From Candidatus Methanomethylophilaceae archaeon (GTDB taxonomy: Archaea > Thermoplasmatota > Thermoplasmata > Methanomassiliicoccales > Methanomethylophilaceae), in the NCBI GenBank assembly GCA_017519045.1, contig JAFWTC010000065.1:1-32144 (forward strand): a stretch of 32,144 bases of DNA, read 5' to 3'. Position 1 is the stretch's first letter. The number at the start of each line of letters is the position of its first letter. The position numbers and the translations under genes are program-made. The notes beneath the pieces are model-generated. The model made no database searches and was not told the origin of the DNA. It saw only the letters and a list, made by a program, of their open reading frames with translations. This document shows, piece after piece, positions 12,401-17,307 of the stretch.

Positions 12401-15400
12401 GATTCCCGCTTCAGAACGTGGCGGCTTACGTTCTGGACGCCGAGAGGAGACCGGTCCCGCGCGGAGCGGTAGGAGAACTATTCCTCTCCGGATACCAGCT
12501 GTCTCTCGGATACCTGAACCGCGAGGACGCCAATGCCAGGGCGTTCTTCGCCAACCCGTTCTCAAGCGAACCGGGATTCGAAAGGATGTACGCCACAGGG
12601 GACTTCGCCAGGATCCTCCATGATGGAACTATAGGGATACTCGGAAGGAGGGACGGCCAGGTCAAGATCAGAGGCAACAGGGTAGAGCTCACCGAGGTCG
12701 AGGCAGCCGTCAGGGGAATGCCTGGCGTGAGGGACGTCACCGTCCAGGCCGTGCCTGGAGCTTCAGGAAAGGAGCTCTGCGCATATGCGGTCGGAGATGT
12801 CGATGAAGAAGCCGTGAAGGCCTGGGTCGCGGAGAGGAAGCCGTCGTACATGGTCCCTGCGTTCGTGATTGGTCTGGAGTCCATCCCGCGCAACGTGAAC
12901 GGGAAGGTGGACCGCAGGGCGCTTCCCGCGCCGGACTCCTCCTCCCTAAGAGCGGAGTACATACCGCCTAGGAACGAGATCGAGAGAAGGCTGTGCGAGG
13001 CCATGGAAGCCGTCCTGGATGTGGAAAGCATAGGGATCGACGACGACTTCATCCGCCTGGGCGGGGATTCCCTCAAGGCCATAAGGGTGCAGAACGAGTC
13101 GCAGGTGTCCACTACGGTGGACGTCCTCAGATACCGCACGCCCAGGGCGATCGCGGAGCACTCCGCATCCGTGGACTTCGACAGGGGCATGTTCTCCTAC
13201 GAGGAGGGCTGCCCCCTGAACGAGAGCCAGATGAACGTCTATCTGGACATCGAGGCCAACGGGAAGTACGACGCGTACCTGATCCCGTTCGCCTACGACA
13301 TGCCGTCCGGAACGACCGAGGAAGACGCGAAGGAAGCACTCGGCAAAGTCCTCGAGGCATATCCTGCCCTGTCATCCAGAATCACGGACAAGAACGGAGA
13401 GCCGTGGCTGATGTTCAATGCCAGACCCGAGATAAGATCCGACAGACCTGAGGCTCCCAGCCTGAGCAGGTGCCTGTCATCGTTCTCCGTCTCCGACGGC
13501 AAAATAGAGGGGCTGATAAGCCACATCGTGTTCGACGGGATGTCCTACGCGGTGCTGACGGAAAGCCTGTCCAAGGCGTTCGCCGGGGAGACTCTGGAAA
13601 AGGACGACGGATTGCTCGTATCGTCCGCGTTCGACAAGTCTGTCAAAGATACCGGCCGCTTCGCCGAGGCCGAGAGGCTGTTCGACTCGATGCTCTGCGA
13701 CGGAGATGCGGATTCGGGACTCGTCGGAGACTCCGGACGGTCTGGAGAGATGGCTAAGGATCTGTCGTCTCCAACCGAAGATATCAAGACAATGGCAAAG
13801 TCGTGCAGCACGTCGGTCGGGACCCTGATGACCTCGGCGTTCGCATACACGCTGTCCAGATTCACCGGCCGCTCTGACGCGGTGTTCTGCGTGCTGGACA
13901 ACGGCAGGTCCATACCGGGGCTGGAGAGGTCCATAGGGATGTTCGTAAAGACGGTGCCCGTCCGCATAGACTGCTCCGACAGGGCAGTCAAGGAATACGT
14001 CTCAATGGCATCCAAGACGGTGTACGGAAGCATCGCATCCGGATTCGTGCCGTTCAGGGAGCTTTCCAGCAAGTACGGGGTGAAGGCGGACGTCCTGTTC
14101 CAACACATCCCTGTCGCGAAATATTCCGCCGTGGAATCGTCCGACCCGTATGAAGCGGGCGGAATCGCGGACATGATCGCAATAACCGCTGAGCATCAGG
14201 ACAGGATGCGTCTGATCATTTCGCATTCATCCAGATTCAGCGATGAGTTCATCGCCAGGTTCGCGAAGACCTTCGACGACGTCCTTGCGGAGATGCTTAC
14301 AACAGAGAAGCTATCGGACATCAAGTTCCACGGAGACATCCCTACCAGAGGGGAATCCAGAGCATTGAATCACTATAGTGCTATGGATGCGTTCCGCGAG
14401 AGCGCAGACAAGTACCCGGACAGGGCGGCGGTCACCTACGAAGGTAGAACTACATCATATGCCGAAGTCGACGCCGTCACTGACGGAATAGCCTCCAAGT
14501 TGTCGGAGATCGGAGTGGGGGCAGGCGATAGGGTGGCCGTTCTGGTCCCGAGAGGCGAGTGGTACTACCTGTGCGCCGTCGGGGTGCTCAAGACCGGCGC
14601 CTCATACGTCCCGATGGACGACGCGTACCCTGATGAAAGGCTATCGTTCATGGCCGAGGACTCCGGAGCCGTAGTCACCCTCGTGACGCCGGATACCGCT
14701 GGAAGAGCCGCGGCGATGGGATTGGAGGCCTTGGACTGCACCTCCTGCGAAAGAAGGAAATTCCAGCCTGTAGGAATAGACCCCCTTTCGCCCGCCGTCA
14801 TACTTTACACGTCAGGAACCACCGGCAAGCCGAAGGGCTCCGTGATCACCCACAGGGCGATAGTCAACCTGAGCGAATGGTACGTCAGATACACCGGCAT
14901 GTCCAAGGATGACGTCTATGCGCTCTACACGTCGTATTCGTTCGACATGCACACCCTGGGGATGTTCCCGCCGATGTTCTGCGGAGCCTCCGTCGACATC
15001 GTGCCGGAGAGGGTGCGCCTCGACATGGCCGAGCTGAACAGGCACTTCGTGGACGCCGGCGCCACGCACACGTTCATGACCACCCAGGTCGGGAGGCTGT
15101 TCGCTTCCATGGACATGCCCTCAGGAATCAAGGCTCTCATGTACGGAGGCGAGAAGCTGGGAGAGTTCCACGCTCCGGAGCATCTGGGCGCCATAGAGAC
15201 CTACGGCCCCTCGGAGAACCTCGCGCTGTCCATGGCCATCCCGGTCAATACCAGAGCCACGCCCGATTCCGTCGGATTCCCGCTTCAGAACGTGGCGGCG
15301 TACGTGCTGGACGCAGAGAAGAGGCTGGTGCCGTACGGCGCGATAGGGGAGCTCCACCTCTCCGGATACCAGCTTTCGCTAGGATATCTGAACCGCGACG

Positions 15401-17307
15401 ACCTGAACTCCAAGGTATTCTTGAGAAACCCGTTCTCGGACGAGCCGGGATTCGAGAGGATGTACGCCACCGGGGACTTCTTCAGGGTCCTCCCTGACGG
15501 CACCCTCGGCGTCGTCGGAAGGAGGGACGGTCAGGTAAAGATAAGAGGCAACAGGGTCGAGCTCACCGAGGTAGAGGCTACCATCAAGGACATGCCCGGG
15601 ATCAGGGACGCGACCGTCCAGGCGGTCCCCAGCGGGTCCGGCAAGGAGCTGTGCGCCTACGTCGTCGGAGAAGCCGATGCGGAAGCAATGAAGACATGGG
15701 TCGCGGAGAGGAAGCCCTCCTACATGGTCCCTGCGTTCGTTGTCGGTCTGGAATCCATCCCCCGCAACGTGAACGGGAAGGTGGACCGCAGGGCGCTTCC
15801 GGCCCCGGACTCCTCCTCCCTGAGAGCGGAGTACGTCCAGCCCAGGAACGAAACGGAGGAGAAGATCTGCAACGTATTCGAAACCGTCCTGAACGTCGAA
15901 AGGGTCGGAATCGACGACGACTTCATACGCCTGGGCGGAGACTCTCTGAAGGCGATACGCGCGCTGGCGGACATCCGCAGGGAAATGCCGGGATTCGACA
16001 TCACCCCGGCGGACCTCATGAGGTATCACACGCCCAGGCTGATCGCCGAGCATACACGTTCCGCGGCAGGTTTGGAATGCCTGTACACGTTCGAGGAGGG
16101 CTGCCCGCTCCCTGACGCCATGCGCAACCTGTACGAGATCATCAAAGAGCACCCGGACGCCCATTACAACCGTCCGTTCCTGTTCACCTCGGAGAGCTGG
16201 AAGTGCGCCGAAGACGCGGTCGATGCCGTCAAGAGGCTGGTCGACGCCCACCCGATACTCCGCGCCAGGATAGCCGAGCGCGAGGACGGCCCCTGGCTCA
16301 CGTTCGACGGACCCGCCGACATCAAGGTCGTGAACGCGGACCCGGCCGATTCGAAGGACGCGTTCGTACGCGGATTCGACATCTTCGGCGGAGAGCTCTG
16401 CAGGTTCCAGGTACACGAGTGGGGAGGGTCCGTGTCCCTCCTGATGGATGCGCACCACATCGTGTTCGACGGAGTGTCCTTCGTCCCGATGGCCATGGAC
16501 TTCGCATGCGCCATCAACGGCATAGGGATCCCAATGGATGACGGCGTGCTCCGCTCCGCCTCCTACGACGTGTCCTCCAAAGGCAGGACCAGGTACAACA
16601 GGTCCAAGGCCCTGGCCGAAAGGGCGGTCATCGGATGCTCCGCCAACTTCCTCGAGGAAAGGCCGTGCGAGCGCGTCTTCGGCGACTTCGAAGGGGGCTT
16701 CAGCACTCCGAGGGACAGGATAGCCGAATGCGTCAAGAAGAACGACACCTCCGTCACCGCGTTCTTCGCGACCGCCTTGGAATACGCCTTCAAGAACATC
16801 TCCGGGAAGGAGAAGTGCCTGTTCTTCATAACGGAGGACGGGAGGGGCCACATGGACCTGTCCGGCTCCATAGGAATGTACGCGAGGGGATTCCCGGCCG
16901 CCGTGGCCATAAGGGAGCGCAGCCCGGCGAAGGTCCTTCAGAAGATGACGGACCACGTCATGGCCTCCATGACCTACGACGAGTACCCCTATTGGGAGCT
17001 CAGGAGGTACATGGACGTCGAATCCGTCGTCAGGCTCCAGTACGCCCATTTCACAGGGATGGACTCCGACGTCGTGGACCGCGTGCCCTTCGAGGTAGAG
17101 CCGCTGATCAGAAGCGAATACAGGCCTCTCACCGACCTGTGGATGAGGGTATCCGACGACGGCGACGGCTACTCCCTGCAGATCTACGCGTCGGAGAGGT
17201 ACGACGACGCCGTGGTCTCCGAGGTGGCGGAGGAGTTCGACAAGGCCGTCGCATTCCTGACGGAGGAGCTGAGCCGAGGTCAGGAGGCGTCCTCGCTCAC
17301 GGTGTAA
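1..17307 (+). CDS. Giant multimodular non-ribosomal peptide synthetase (5' end outside window)
   Basis: One uninterrupted frame from base 1 to a TAA at 17305-17307 encodes 5,768 residues; the true start lies to the left. Each module's adenylation (A) domain activates an amino acid as aminoacyl-AMP, the carrier (T) domain holds it on phosphopantetheine, and condensation (C) domains join residues. Visible order: A(C-terminal part)-T, C-A-T-E, C-A-T, C-A-T, C-A-T, C-A-T, C. All five complete A domains have the P-loop-like SGTTGKPKG and all six A ends have NGKVD with the catalytic Lys. All six T domains have GGDS with the Ser at codons 111, 1078, 2439, 3401, 4357 and 5315. No thioesterase, reductase, MbtH-like protein or phosphopantetheinyl transferase is seen in the window. 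The product is unknown; at least six residues are added by the part seen, one of them epimerised. NRPSs are uncommon in archaea. Confidence in the class is very high. Confidence 0.98.
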   Translation, partial: TVQAVPSGPGKELCAYVVGEAGAEAVKAWVAERKPSYMVPAFVVGLESVPRNVNGKVDRRALPAPDASSLRAEYVPPRDEAERRLCEAFEDVLEVGRIGIDDDFIRLGGDSLKAIRIQNLTPGTRTADILRYRTPRLISRRTAAQGAGHMFDEQTGCPLTESQMNVYLDLEAKGKKGAYLIPFKFQVPPGKTAEDARAALESVIAAQPALRGRIAMVDDGPRMLFDSHPAISDDLPDSIDVDSCMSAFSVSDREIRGLISHLAFDGMSSAILSDDLADALNGMPQQRNEGVLRAAEAEAAYRKTGYGSAEAFFDTILGGADCETGLLPDRDGTFGTVEKAIPLPIGRISSKAGSMGSTTGAFLASAFGYALSRFTGRSDAVFCVLDNGRDSPDVDRTVGMFVRTVPVRMDCSDRGILEFISESSKTVYEATSHGRYPFRKLSEAYGVGSDTLFQYIPGDEAASLERDLTGADPRATGLISDLTVMVGDMPDGPRVYVSHSDRYSDATAERLADAFARIVEGMTSCDRLSEIGLISESDLEIVRKMNDTSKPLECDGLVQAFRVSVSRFPERAAVSYDGRSVTYAEADGITDGIASELSRLGIGSGDFVAVLVPRSEWYFLCAIGVLKTGAAYVPMDDAYPDERLSFMARDSGAAVTLVTPETAIRAESMGLDAIDCISCERKKFQPVATAPSSPAVILYTSGTTGKPKGSVITHKAIDNMCEWYVGYTGMSEEDVYSLYTSYSFDIHTMGIFAPLYRGASVDIVPERVRLDMAELNRHFVDAGATHTFMTTQIGKLFASMDMPSRIKALMYGGEKLGEFHAPEHLGAIETYGPSENLALSTAVMVNDRNYPDSVGRLLPNIKAYVLDAEKRMVPCGAVGELHLSGYQLSLGYLNRDDLNSKAFLENPFSDEPGFERMYATGDFFRVLPDGTLGVIGRRDGQVKIRGNRVELTEIETAIRDMPGIRDVTVQAVPSGPGKELCAYVVGEAGAEAVKAWVAERKPSYMVPAFVVGLESIPRNVNGKVDRRALPEPDVSSLKAEYAAPRNEGERKVCEAMAKILGEEKVGIDDDFIRLGGDSLKAVRLAAACRSMGITVPAQEVIARRTVRSLSPLISAAVDAGPYSGPIGLSPIQERFMSSGTASQRDRHNQSVILRSSERIDLKALQKAVDAVTDHHDMLRALYSYPYSVRAPGVRVCEVEANPAADRERMSEAMDAAQGSLSLEEGRNMACLLFSLETDYVFIAIHHMAVDGASWSVILDDLSSAYRSIKSGNIPRLPPRTSSYASWLDACSEPLRREESEYWKAAEGAVPEAVRIASQQDFTLVSDFPLPSAEDGPFGFDSADILAAALAEAYSELAEEDGVTVRMEGHGRVIGDVERTVGWFTDMYPLRLAATGDPLKDLFESRRRLHEVPRGGIGYESERRGRPLPQITLNYLSNAFSFSDGLFETVFDIPMGRASDVLPDDRISLNVSDVGGVFAITGYHDGTDVMSRLPEAFMKAIRRVSKAATEPDVYMRPLSEGQLNVYLDEMAESKGTGYNAPGMVSVKGIPADKVRKAVEAVIEAHPVLKSRITEYDGTPWMVADSYPEISEGPLDGFARPFDLGGCLSRFRISDEFLVWDVHHAIMDASSRNVLIRDLRDALSGKDVAFETRAFDVSEWHAPESIWKAEEFFDGMLDGADADPGLVPDLDGKYGMSRKRISCGRKEIERTALSNGAAVGSLFASAFAYTLSRFTGRSDAVFVITDTGRASADMSDAVGMFVRTVPLRIDCSDAAVGEYIRKTSSAHLGAMANDFIPFRELSRRHGVGISVLFEYNAGINADFESEASLAGEALDAPPEYGIVSDIQCVVTDSEDGFDVSVYHSDSFSVGTADRMVQVFDSVVSGLASCERLSEIEIASEEDRMLSERINETSRELRFGDVLEAFRDAVAKVPDNAFVSVSGRSLSYAECDRMSDSVAGTMISAGVKPGDSVAVLVPRGEWYVLCALGALKAGASYVPMDDAYPDERLSYIVKDSSAKALLCTPETLRRGRSLSPVPVLDCTAESDTPTSLPGTNPEDPMVVLYTSGTTGKPKGSVLSRRAIENLSEWYCEYTDLKSNDVVGMHTSYSFDMHAVAIYPPILAGASVYIVPEEARRDLDALESRISEAGVTHMFITTQLGKMFAPRAAGRLKVLILAGEKLGPFDAPEGVRTIDAYGPSENHVSTAIDVSQRCCAYSVGRLLPNVKGYVLDAEKRMVPYGAIGELHLSGYQLSLGYLNRDDLNSKAFLRNPFSSEPGFERMYATGDFVKILPDGTIGILGRRDGQVKIRGNRVELTEVEAAIREMPGVRDVTVQSVPGASGKELCAYVVGDADEDAIKAWVAERKPDYMVPSFVMHLDEIPLNVNGKVDWRALPAPDASSLRSEYVPPRNADESSVCHAFEKALGIDRVGIDDDFIRLGGDSLKAIKVQSLSGRASASDILRYRTPRAIASHSIGGRPQEYSEETGCPLSESQLNVYLDMVANPEAGDYVIPFSFKIPDGRTESDARVALERAISAHPSLRGRISEKDGTPWMLFDASPEISSERPRMPAIDECVSSFAISDGMIRGLISHVAFDGYSSSVLSEDLAEAFDGKEPAKDPGVLVSSSFDRSVAESPRYEDAEKFFESMLCDADVDAGLIEDVDGSSGSSTIVLSCSSEEMASKAAACGSSPGALATAAFAYALSRFTGRSDAVFCIAENGRDVPGLERSIGMFVRTVPLRIDCSDSTVDEFVSKASETVYGAMSSGFVPFRKLSSEYGVKPDVIFQYAPRGEASETMQDILSESPDKFSSSGTSVAVMDLPDGMRAVISHGLSMSAETAEGILDALDRTLAGIVRDERMSEIVYVDPEDAGRSIADGGRADYRYGSIVHAMRAHICDDVMLTHLDKSYTYRMADLITDGIAARLHKSGIGKGDAVAFLVPRSEWYVLCALGIMKSGAAFVPMDDAYPDERLSFMAEDAGIKAILATAETLCRAWSVAGVETIDCTTCEYVGDDDSNPDPDSTAVILYTSGTTGKPKGAALTHAALANICESVVKCFELTSKDKMGLHASIGFDAGLTVYSALFVGGSMDVLPEDVRLDMGRMNDYLASNHVTGMSVTAQVGRIYAAGVKEHALRNIMVGGEMTGFIEPPPGLRIIDAYGPTECAVFVTQTDVTKKSTPRSVGRPNANLRAYVLDAEKRIMPRGAAGELHVSGIQVSPGYLNRADLDSKAFIGNPFTNDPRHSRMYCTGDFARILPDGSVEMLGRRDGQVKIRGNRVELTEIETAIRDMPGVDGAVVQAVARGSGKELCAYVVGDVDEDEVRRHVGDVKPSYMVPTYVVKVDSIPLNINGKVDWRALPKPDLSEGRAEYVAPRNHAESALCKAFENALGIEEIGIDDDFIRLGGDSLKAIRVQNESQVSTTVDVLRYRTPRAIAEHSASMDFDRGMFSYEEGCPLNESQMNVYLDIEANSKSEAYLVPFEFEIPAGRSEDEAEEALRKVIDAHPILRSRIVEKDGEPWLAFDSEPNITKGALEKPDLRRCLSSFSLSEGSVKGEISHMAFDGMSYAVLAESLSKAFAGETLEKDVGTLVSSAFDRSVKDNGRFAEAERLFDSMLCDGDADSGLVGDHGAPGKVDRRISADISSIKDAAKGFGTSVGNLMTSAFAYALSRFTGRSDAVFCVLDNGRSIPGLEKSVGMFVRTVPVRIDCSDRDADAYVAKASETVYRCVESGFMPFRELSSKYGVKADVLFQNMPVTELRDSPDAEEESIADLVAVTVELPDSARLVISHSSRFTDEYVSRFVETFDSVLSGMIAGERLSKIKFAGCIPKRGEAKALNHYSAIDAFRESVGKFPDRAAVTFEGRTTSYAEADAITDGIASKLSEIGVRAGDRVAVLVPRSEWYYLCAVGVLKTGASYVPMDDAYPDERLSFMARDAGIKAVLVTSGTIGRARSVAKTEAVDCARCGNKTFQPISIEPLSPAVILYTSGTTGKPKGSMITHRAIVNLSEWYVGRTEMREEDVYALYTSYSFDMHAIGMFPPMFCGASVDVVPEDVRLDMRKFNDHLVEAKATHTFMTTQVGKMFASMDLASGLKVLLVAGEKLGEFHAPEHLDAMDGYGPSENLAISTAVPINARIDPDSVGFPLQNVAAYVLDAERRPVPRGAVGELFLSGYQLSLGYLNREDANARAFFANPFSSEPGFERMYATGDFARILHDGTIGILGRRDGQVKIRGNRVELTEVEAAVRGMPGVRDVTVQAVPGASGKELCAYAVGDVDEEAVKAWVAERKPSYMVPAFVIGLESIPRNVNGKVDRRALPAPDSSSLRAEYIPPRNEIERRLCEAMEAVLDVESIGIDDDFIRLGGDSLKAIRVQNESQVSTTVDVLRYRTPRAIAEHSASVDFDRGMFSYEEGCPLNESQMNVYLDIEANGKYDAYLIPFAYDMPSGTTEEDAKEALGKVLEAYPALSSRITDKNGEPWLMFNARPEIRSDRPEAPSLSRCLSSFSVSDGKIEGLISHIVFDGMSYAVLTESLSKAFAGETLEKDDGLLVSSAFDKSVKDTGRFAEAERLFDSMLCDGDADSGLVGDSGRSGEMAKDLSSPTEDIKTMAKSCSTSVGTLMTSAFAYTLSRFTGRSDAVFCVLDNGRSIPGLERSIGMFVKTVPVRIDCSDRAVKEYVSMASKTVYGSIASGFVPFRELSSKYGVKADVLFQHIPVAKYSAVESSDPYEAGGIADMIAITAEHQDRMRLIISHSSRFSDEFIARFAKTFDDVLAEMLTTEKLSDIKFHGDIPTRGESRALNHYSAMDAFRESADKYPDRAAVTYEGRTTSYAEVDAVTDGIASKLSEIGVGAGDRVAVLVPRGEWYYLCAVGVLKTGASYVPMDDAYPDERLSFMAEDSGAVVTLVTPDTAGRAAAMGLEALDCTSCERRKFQPVGIDPLSPAVILYTSGTTGKPKGSVITHRAIVNLSEWYVRYTGMSKDDVYALYTSYSFDMHTLGMFPPMFCGASVDIVPERVRLDMAELNRHFVDAGATHTFMTTQVGRLFASMDMPSGIKALMYGGEKLGEFHAPEHLGAIETYGPSENLALSMAIPVNTRATPDSVGFPLQNVAAYVLDAEKRLVPYGAIGELHLSGYQLSLGYLNRDDLNSKVFLRNPFSDEPGFERMYATGDFFRVLPDGTLGVVGRRDGQVKIRGNRVELTEVEATIKDMPGIRDATVQAVPSGSGKELCAYVVGEADAEAMKTWVAERKPSYMVPAFVVGLESIPRNVNGKVDRRALPAPDSSSLRAEYVQPRNETEEKICNVFETVLNVERVGIDDDFIRLGGDSLKAIRALADIRREMPGFDITPADLMRYHTPRLIAEHTRSAAGLECLYTFEEGCPLPDAMRNLYEIIKEHPDAHYNRPFLFTSESWKCAEDAVDAVKRLVDAHPILRARIAEREDGPWLTFDGPADIKVVNADPADSKDAFVRGFDIFGGELCRFQVHEWGGSVSLLMDAHHIVFDGVSFVPMAMDFACAINGIGIPMDDGVLRSASYDVSSKGRTRYNRSKALAERAVIGCSANFLEERPCERVFGDFEGGFSTPRDRIAECVKKNDTSVTAFFATALEYAFKNISGKEKCLFFITEDGRGHMDLSGSIGMYARGFPAAVAIRERSPAKVLQKMTDHVMASMTYDEYPYWELRRYMDVESVVRLQYAHFTGMDSDVVDRVPFEVEPLIRSEYRPLTDLWMRVSDDGDGYSLQIYASERYDDAVVSEVAEEFDKAVAFLTEELSRGQEASSLTV
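2270..2372 (+). repeat. Exact 103-bp repeat in A domain, copy 1 (module 2)
   Basis: Identical to 14981-15083, between the A4 and A5 motifs that line the substrate pocket. A further exact 59-bp match follows at 2437-2495 with 15148-15206. Confidence 0.88.
2902..3031 (+). repeat. Exact 130-bp repeat in A-domain C-terminal region, copy 2 (module 2)
   Basis: Second copy of bases 1-130. A diverged relative is present at the end of the module 6 A domain (from about 15610). Confidence 0.88.
4540..7420 (+). other. NRPS module 3: C-A-T, C domain accepting the epimerised donor
   Basis: The C domain directly follows the E domain. It differs from its sister C domains in having a full HH pair (codons 1621-1622) but Ala in place of the Gly of HHxxxDG (HHAIMDA). 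By position it should be the D-donor/L-acceptor type. The A domain (about 5740-7190) has SGTTGKPKG after codon 2063, YGPSEN at codon 2193 and the A10 Lys at codon 2384. The carrier Ser is codon 2439. Tentative pocket code: D-M-V-I-I-A-A-V-S-K, unlike the other modules. Confidence 0.92.
7430..10310 (+). other. NRPS module 4: C-A-T with the most divergent A domain
   Basis: The C domain has SHVAFDG with His at codon 2588. The A domain (about 8620-10075) differs from the others at the pocket: GFDAGLT instead of SFDMH/SFDIH, and YGPTEC at codon 3154 instead of YGPSEN. Its A10 Lys is codon 3346 and its carrier Ser is codon 3401. Tentative pocket code: D-A-T-V-M-G-A-V-F-K, suggesting a small or hydrophobic substrate different from those of the other modules. 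This is inference from a hand alignment to gramicidin synthetase positions. Confidence 0.92.
10168..10391 (+). repeat. Near-identical T-C junction repeat, copy 1 (modules 4/5)
   Basis: 224 bp spanning the carrier Ser region and the start of the next C domain. It matches 13036-13259 with three mismatches by hand alignment, far closer than the surrounding module sequence. Confidence 0.85.
10320..13175 (+). other. NRPS module 5: C-A-T
   Basis: The C domain has SHMAFDG with His at codon 3552. The A domain (about 11480-12930) has SGTTGKPKG near codon 3980, YGPSEN at codon 4110 and the A10 Lys at codon 4302. The carrier Ser is codon 4357. Tentative pocket code: D-M-I-M-L-A-G-A-I-K. The carrier-to-next-C junction at the end of this module is nearly identical to the one at the end of module 4. 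Confidence 0.92.
13036..13259 (+). repeat. Near-identical T-C junction repeat, copy 2 (modules 5/6)
   Basis: Second copy of the 224-bp segment at 10168-10391. It lies one module period (2,868 bp) away. Confidence 0.85.
13190..16060 (+). other. NRPS module 6: C-A-T, A domain sharing its pocket region with module 2
   Basis: The C domain has SHIVFDG with His at codon 4508. The A domain (about 14370-15810) has SGTTGKPKG near codon 4937, YGPSEN at codon 5068 and the A10 Lys at codon 5260. The carrier Ser is codon 5315. Tentative pocket code: D-M-L-M-M-G-T-A-L-K, matching module 2 at eight of ten positions. This suggests that the two modules load the same or closely related amino acids. Confidence 0.92.
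14981..15083 (+). repeat. Exact 103-bp repeat in A domain, copy 2 (module 6)
   Basis: Second copy of 2270-2372, 12,711 bp away, in the pocket-lining part of the module 6 A domain. Confidence 0.88.
16070..17304 (+). other. NRPS terminal condensation-like domain (probable release domain)
   Basis: The protein ends in a C-type domain rather than a thioesterase or reductase. It is the only C domain in the window with a full canonical HHxxxDG (HHIVFDG, codons 5485-5491). No carrier domain follows it, so it cannot pass the peptide to a further site on this protein. Terminal C domains in other NRPSs release the chain by cyclisation or by transfer to a soluble amine or alcohol, and the same role is inferred here. 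Transfer to a carrier on a separate protein is the alternative. Confidence 0.85.

Noticed and set aside
15379-17049. Long minus-strand open frame opposite the NRPS end, and similar ones at 4294-5583 and elsewhere
   Set aside because: These are antisense to conserved NRPS domains and repeat with the module period, with Gly/Arg/Asp-rich translations. No motif is recognisable.
1-17307. Regular repeats with a period of about 2.9 kb, considered as mobile or tandem-array elements
   Set aside because: The period equals one C-A-T module. The repeats are coding homology plus conversion patches. No CRISPR-type array, insertion sequence or inverted terminal repeat was seen in the window.
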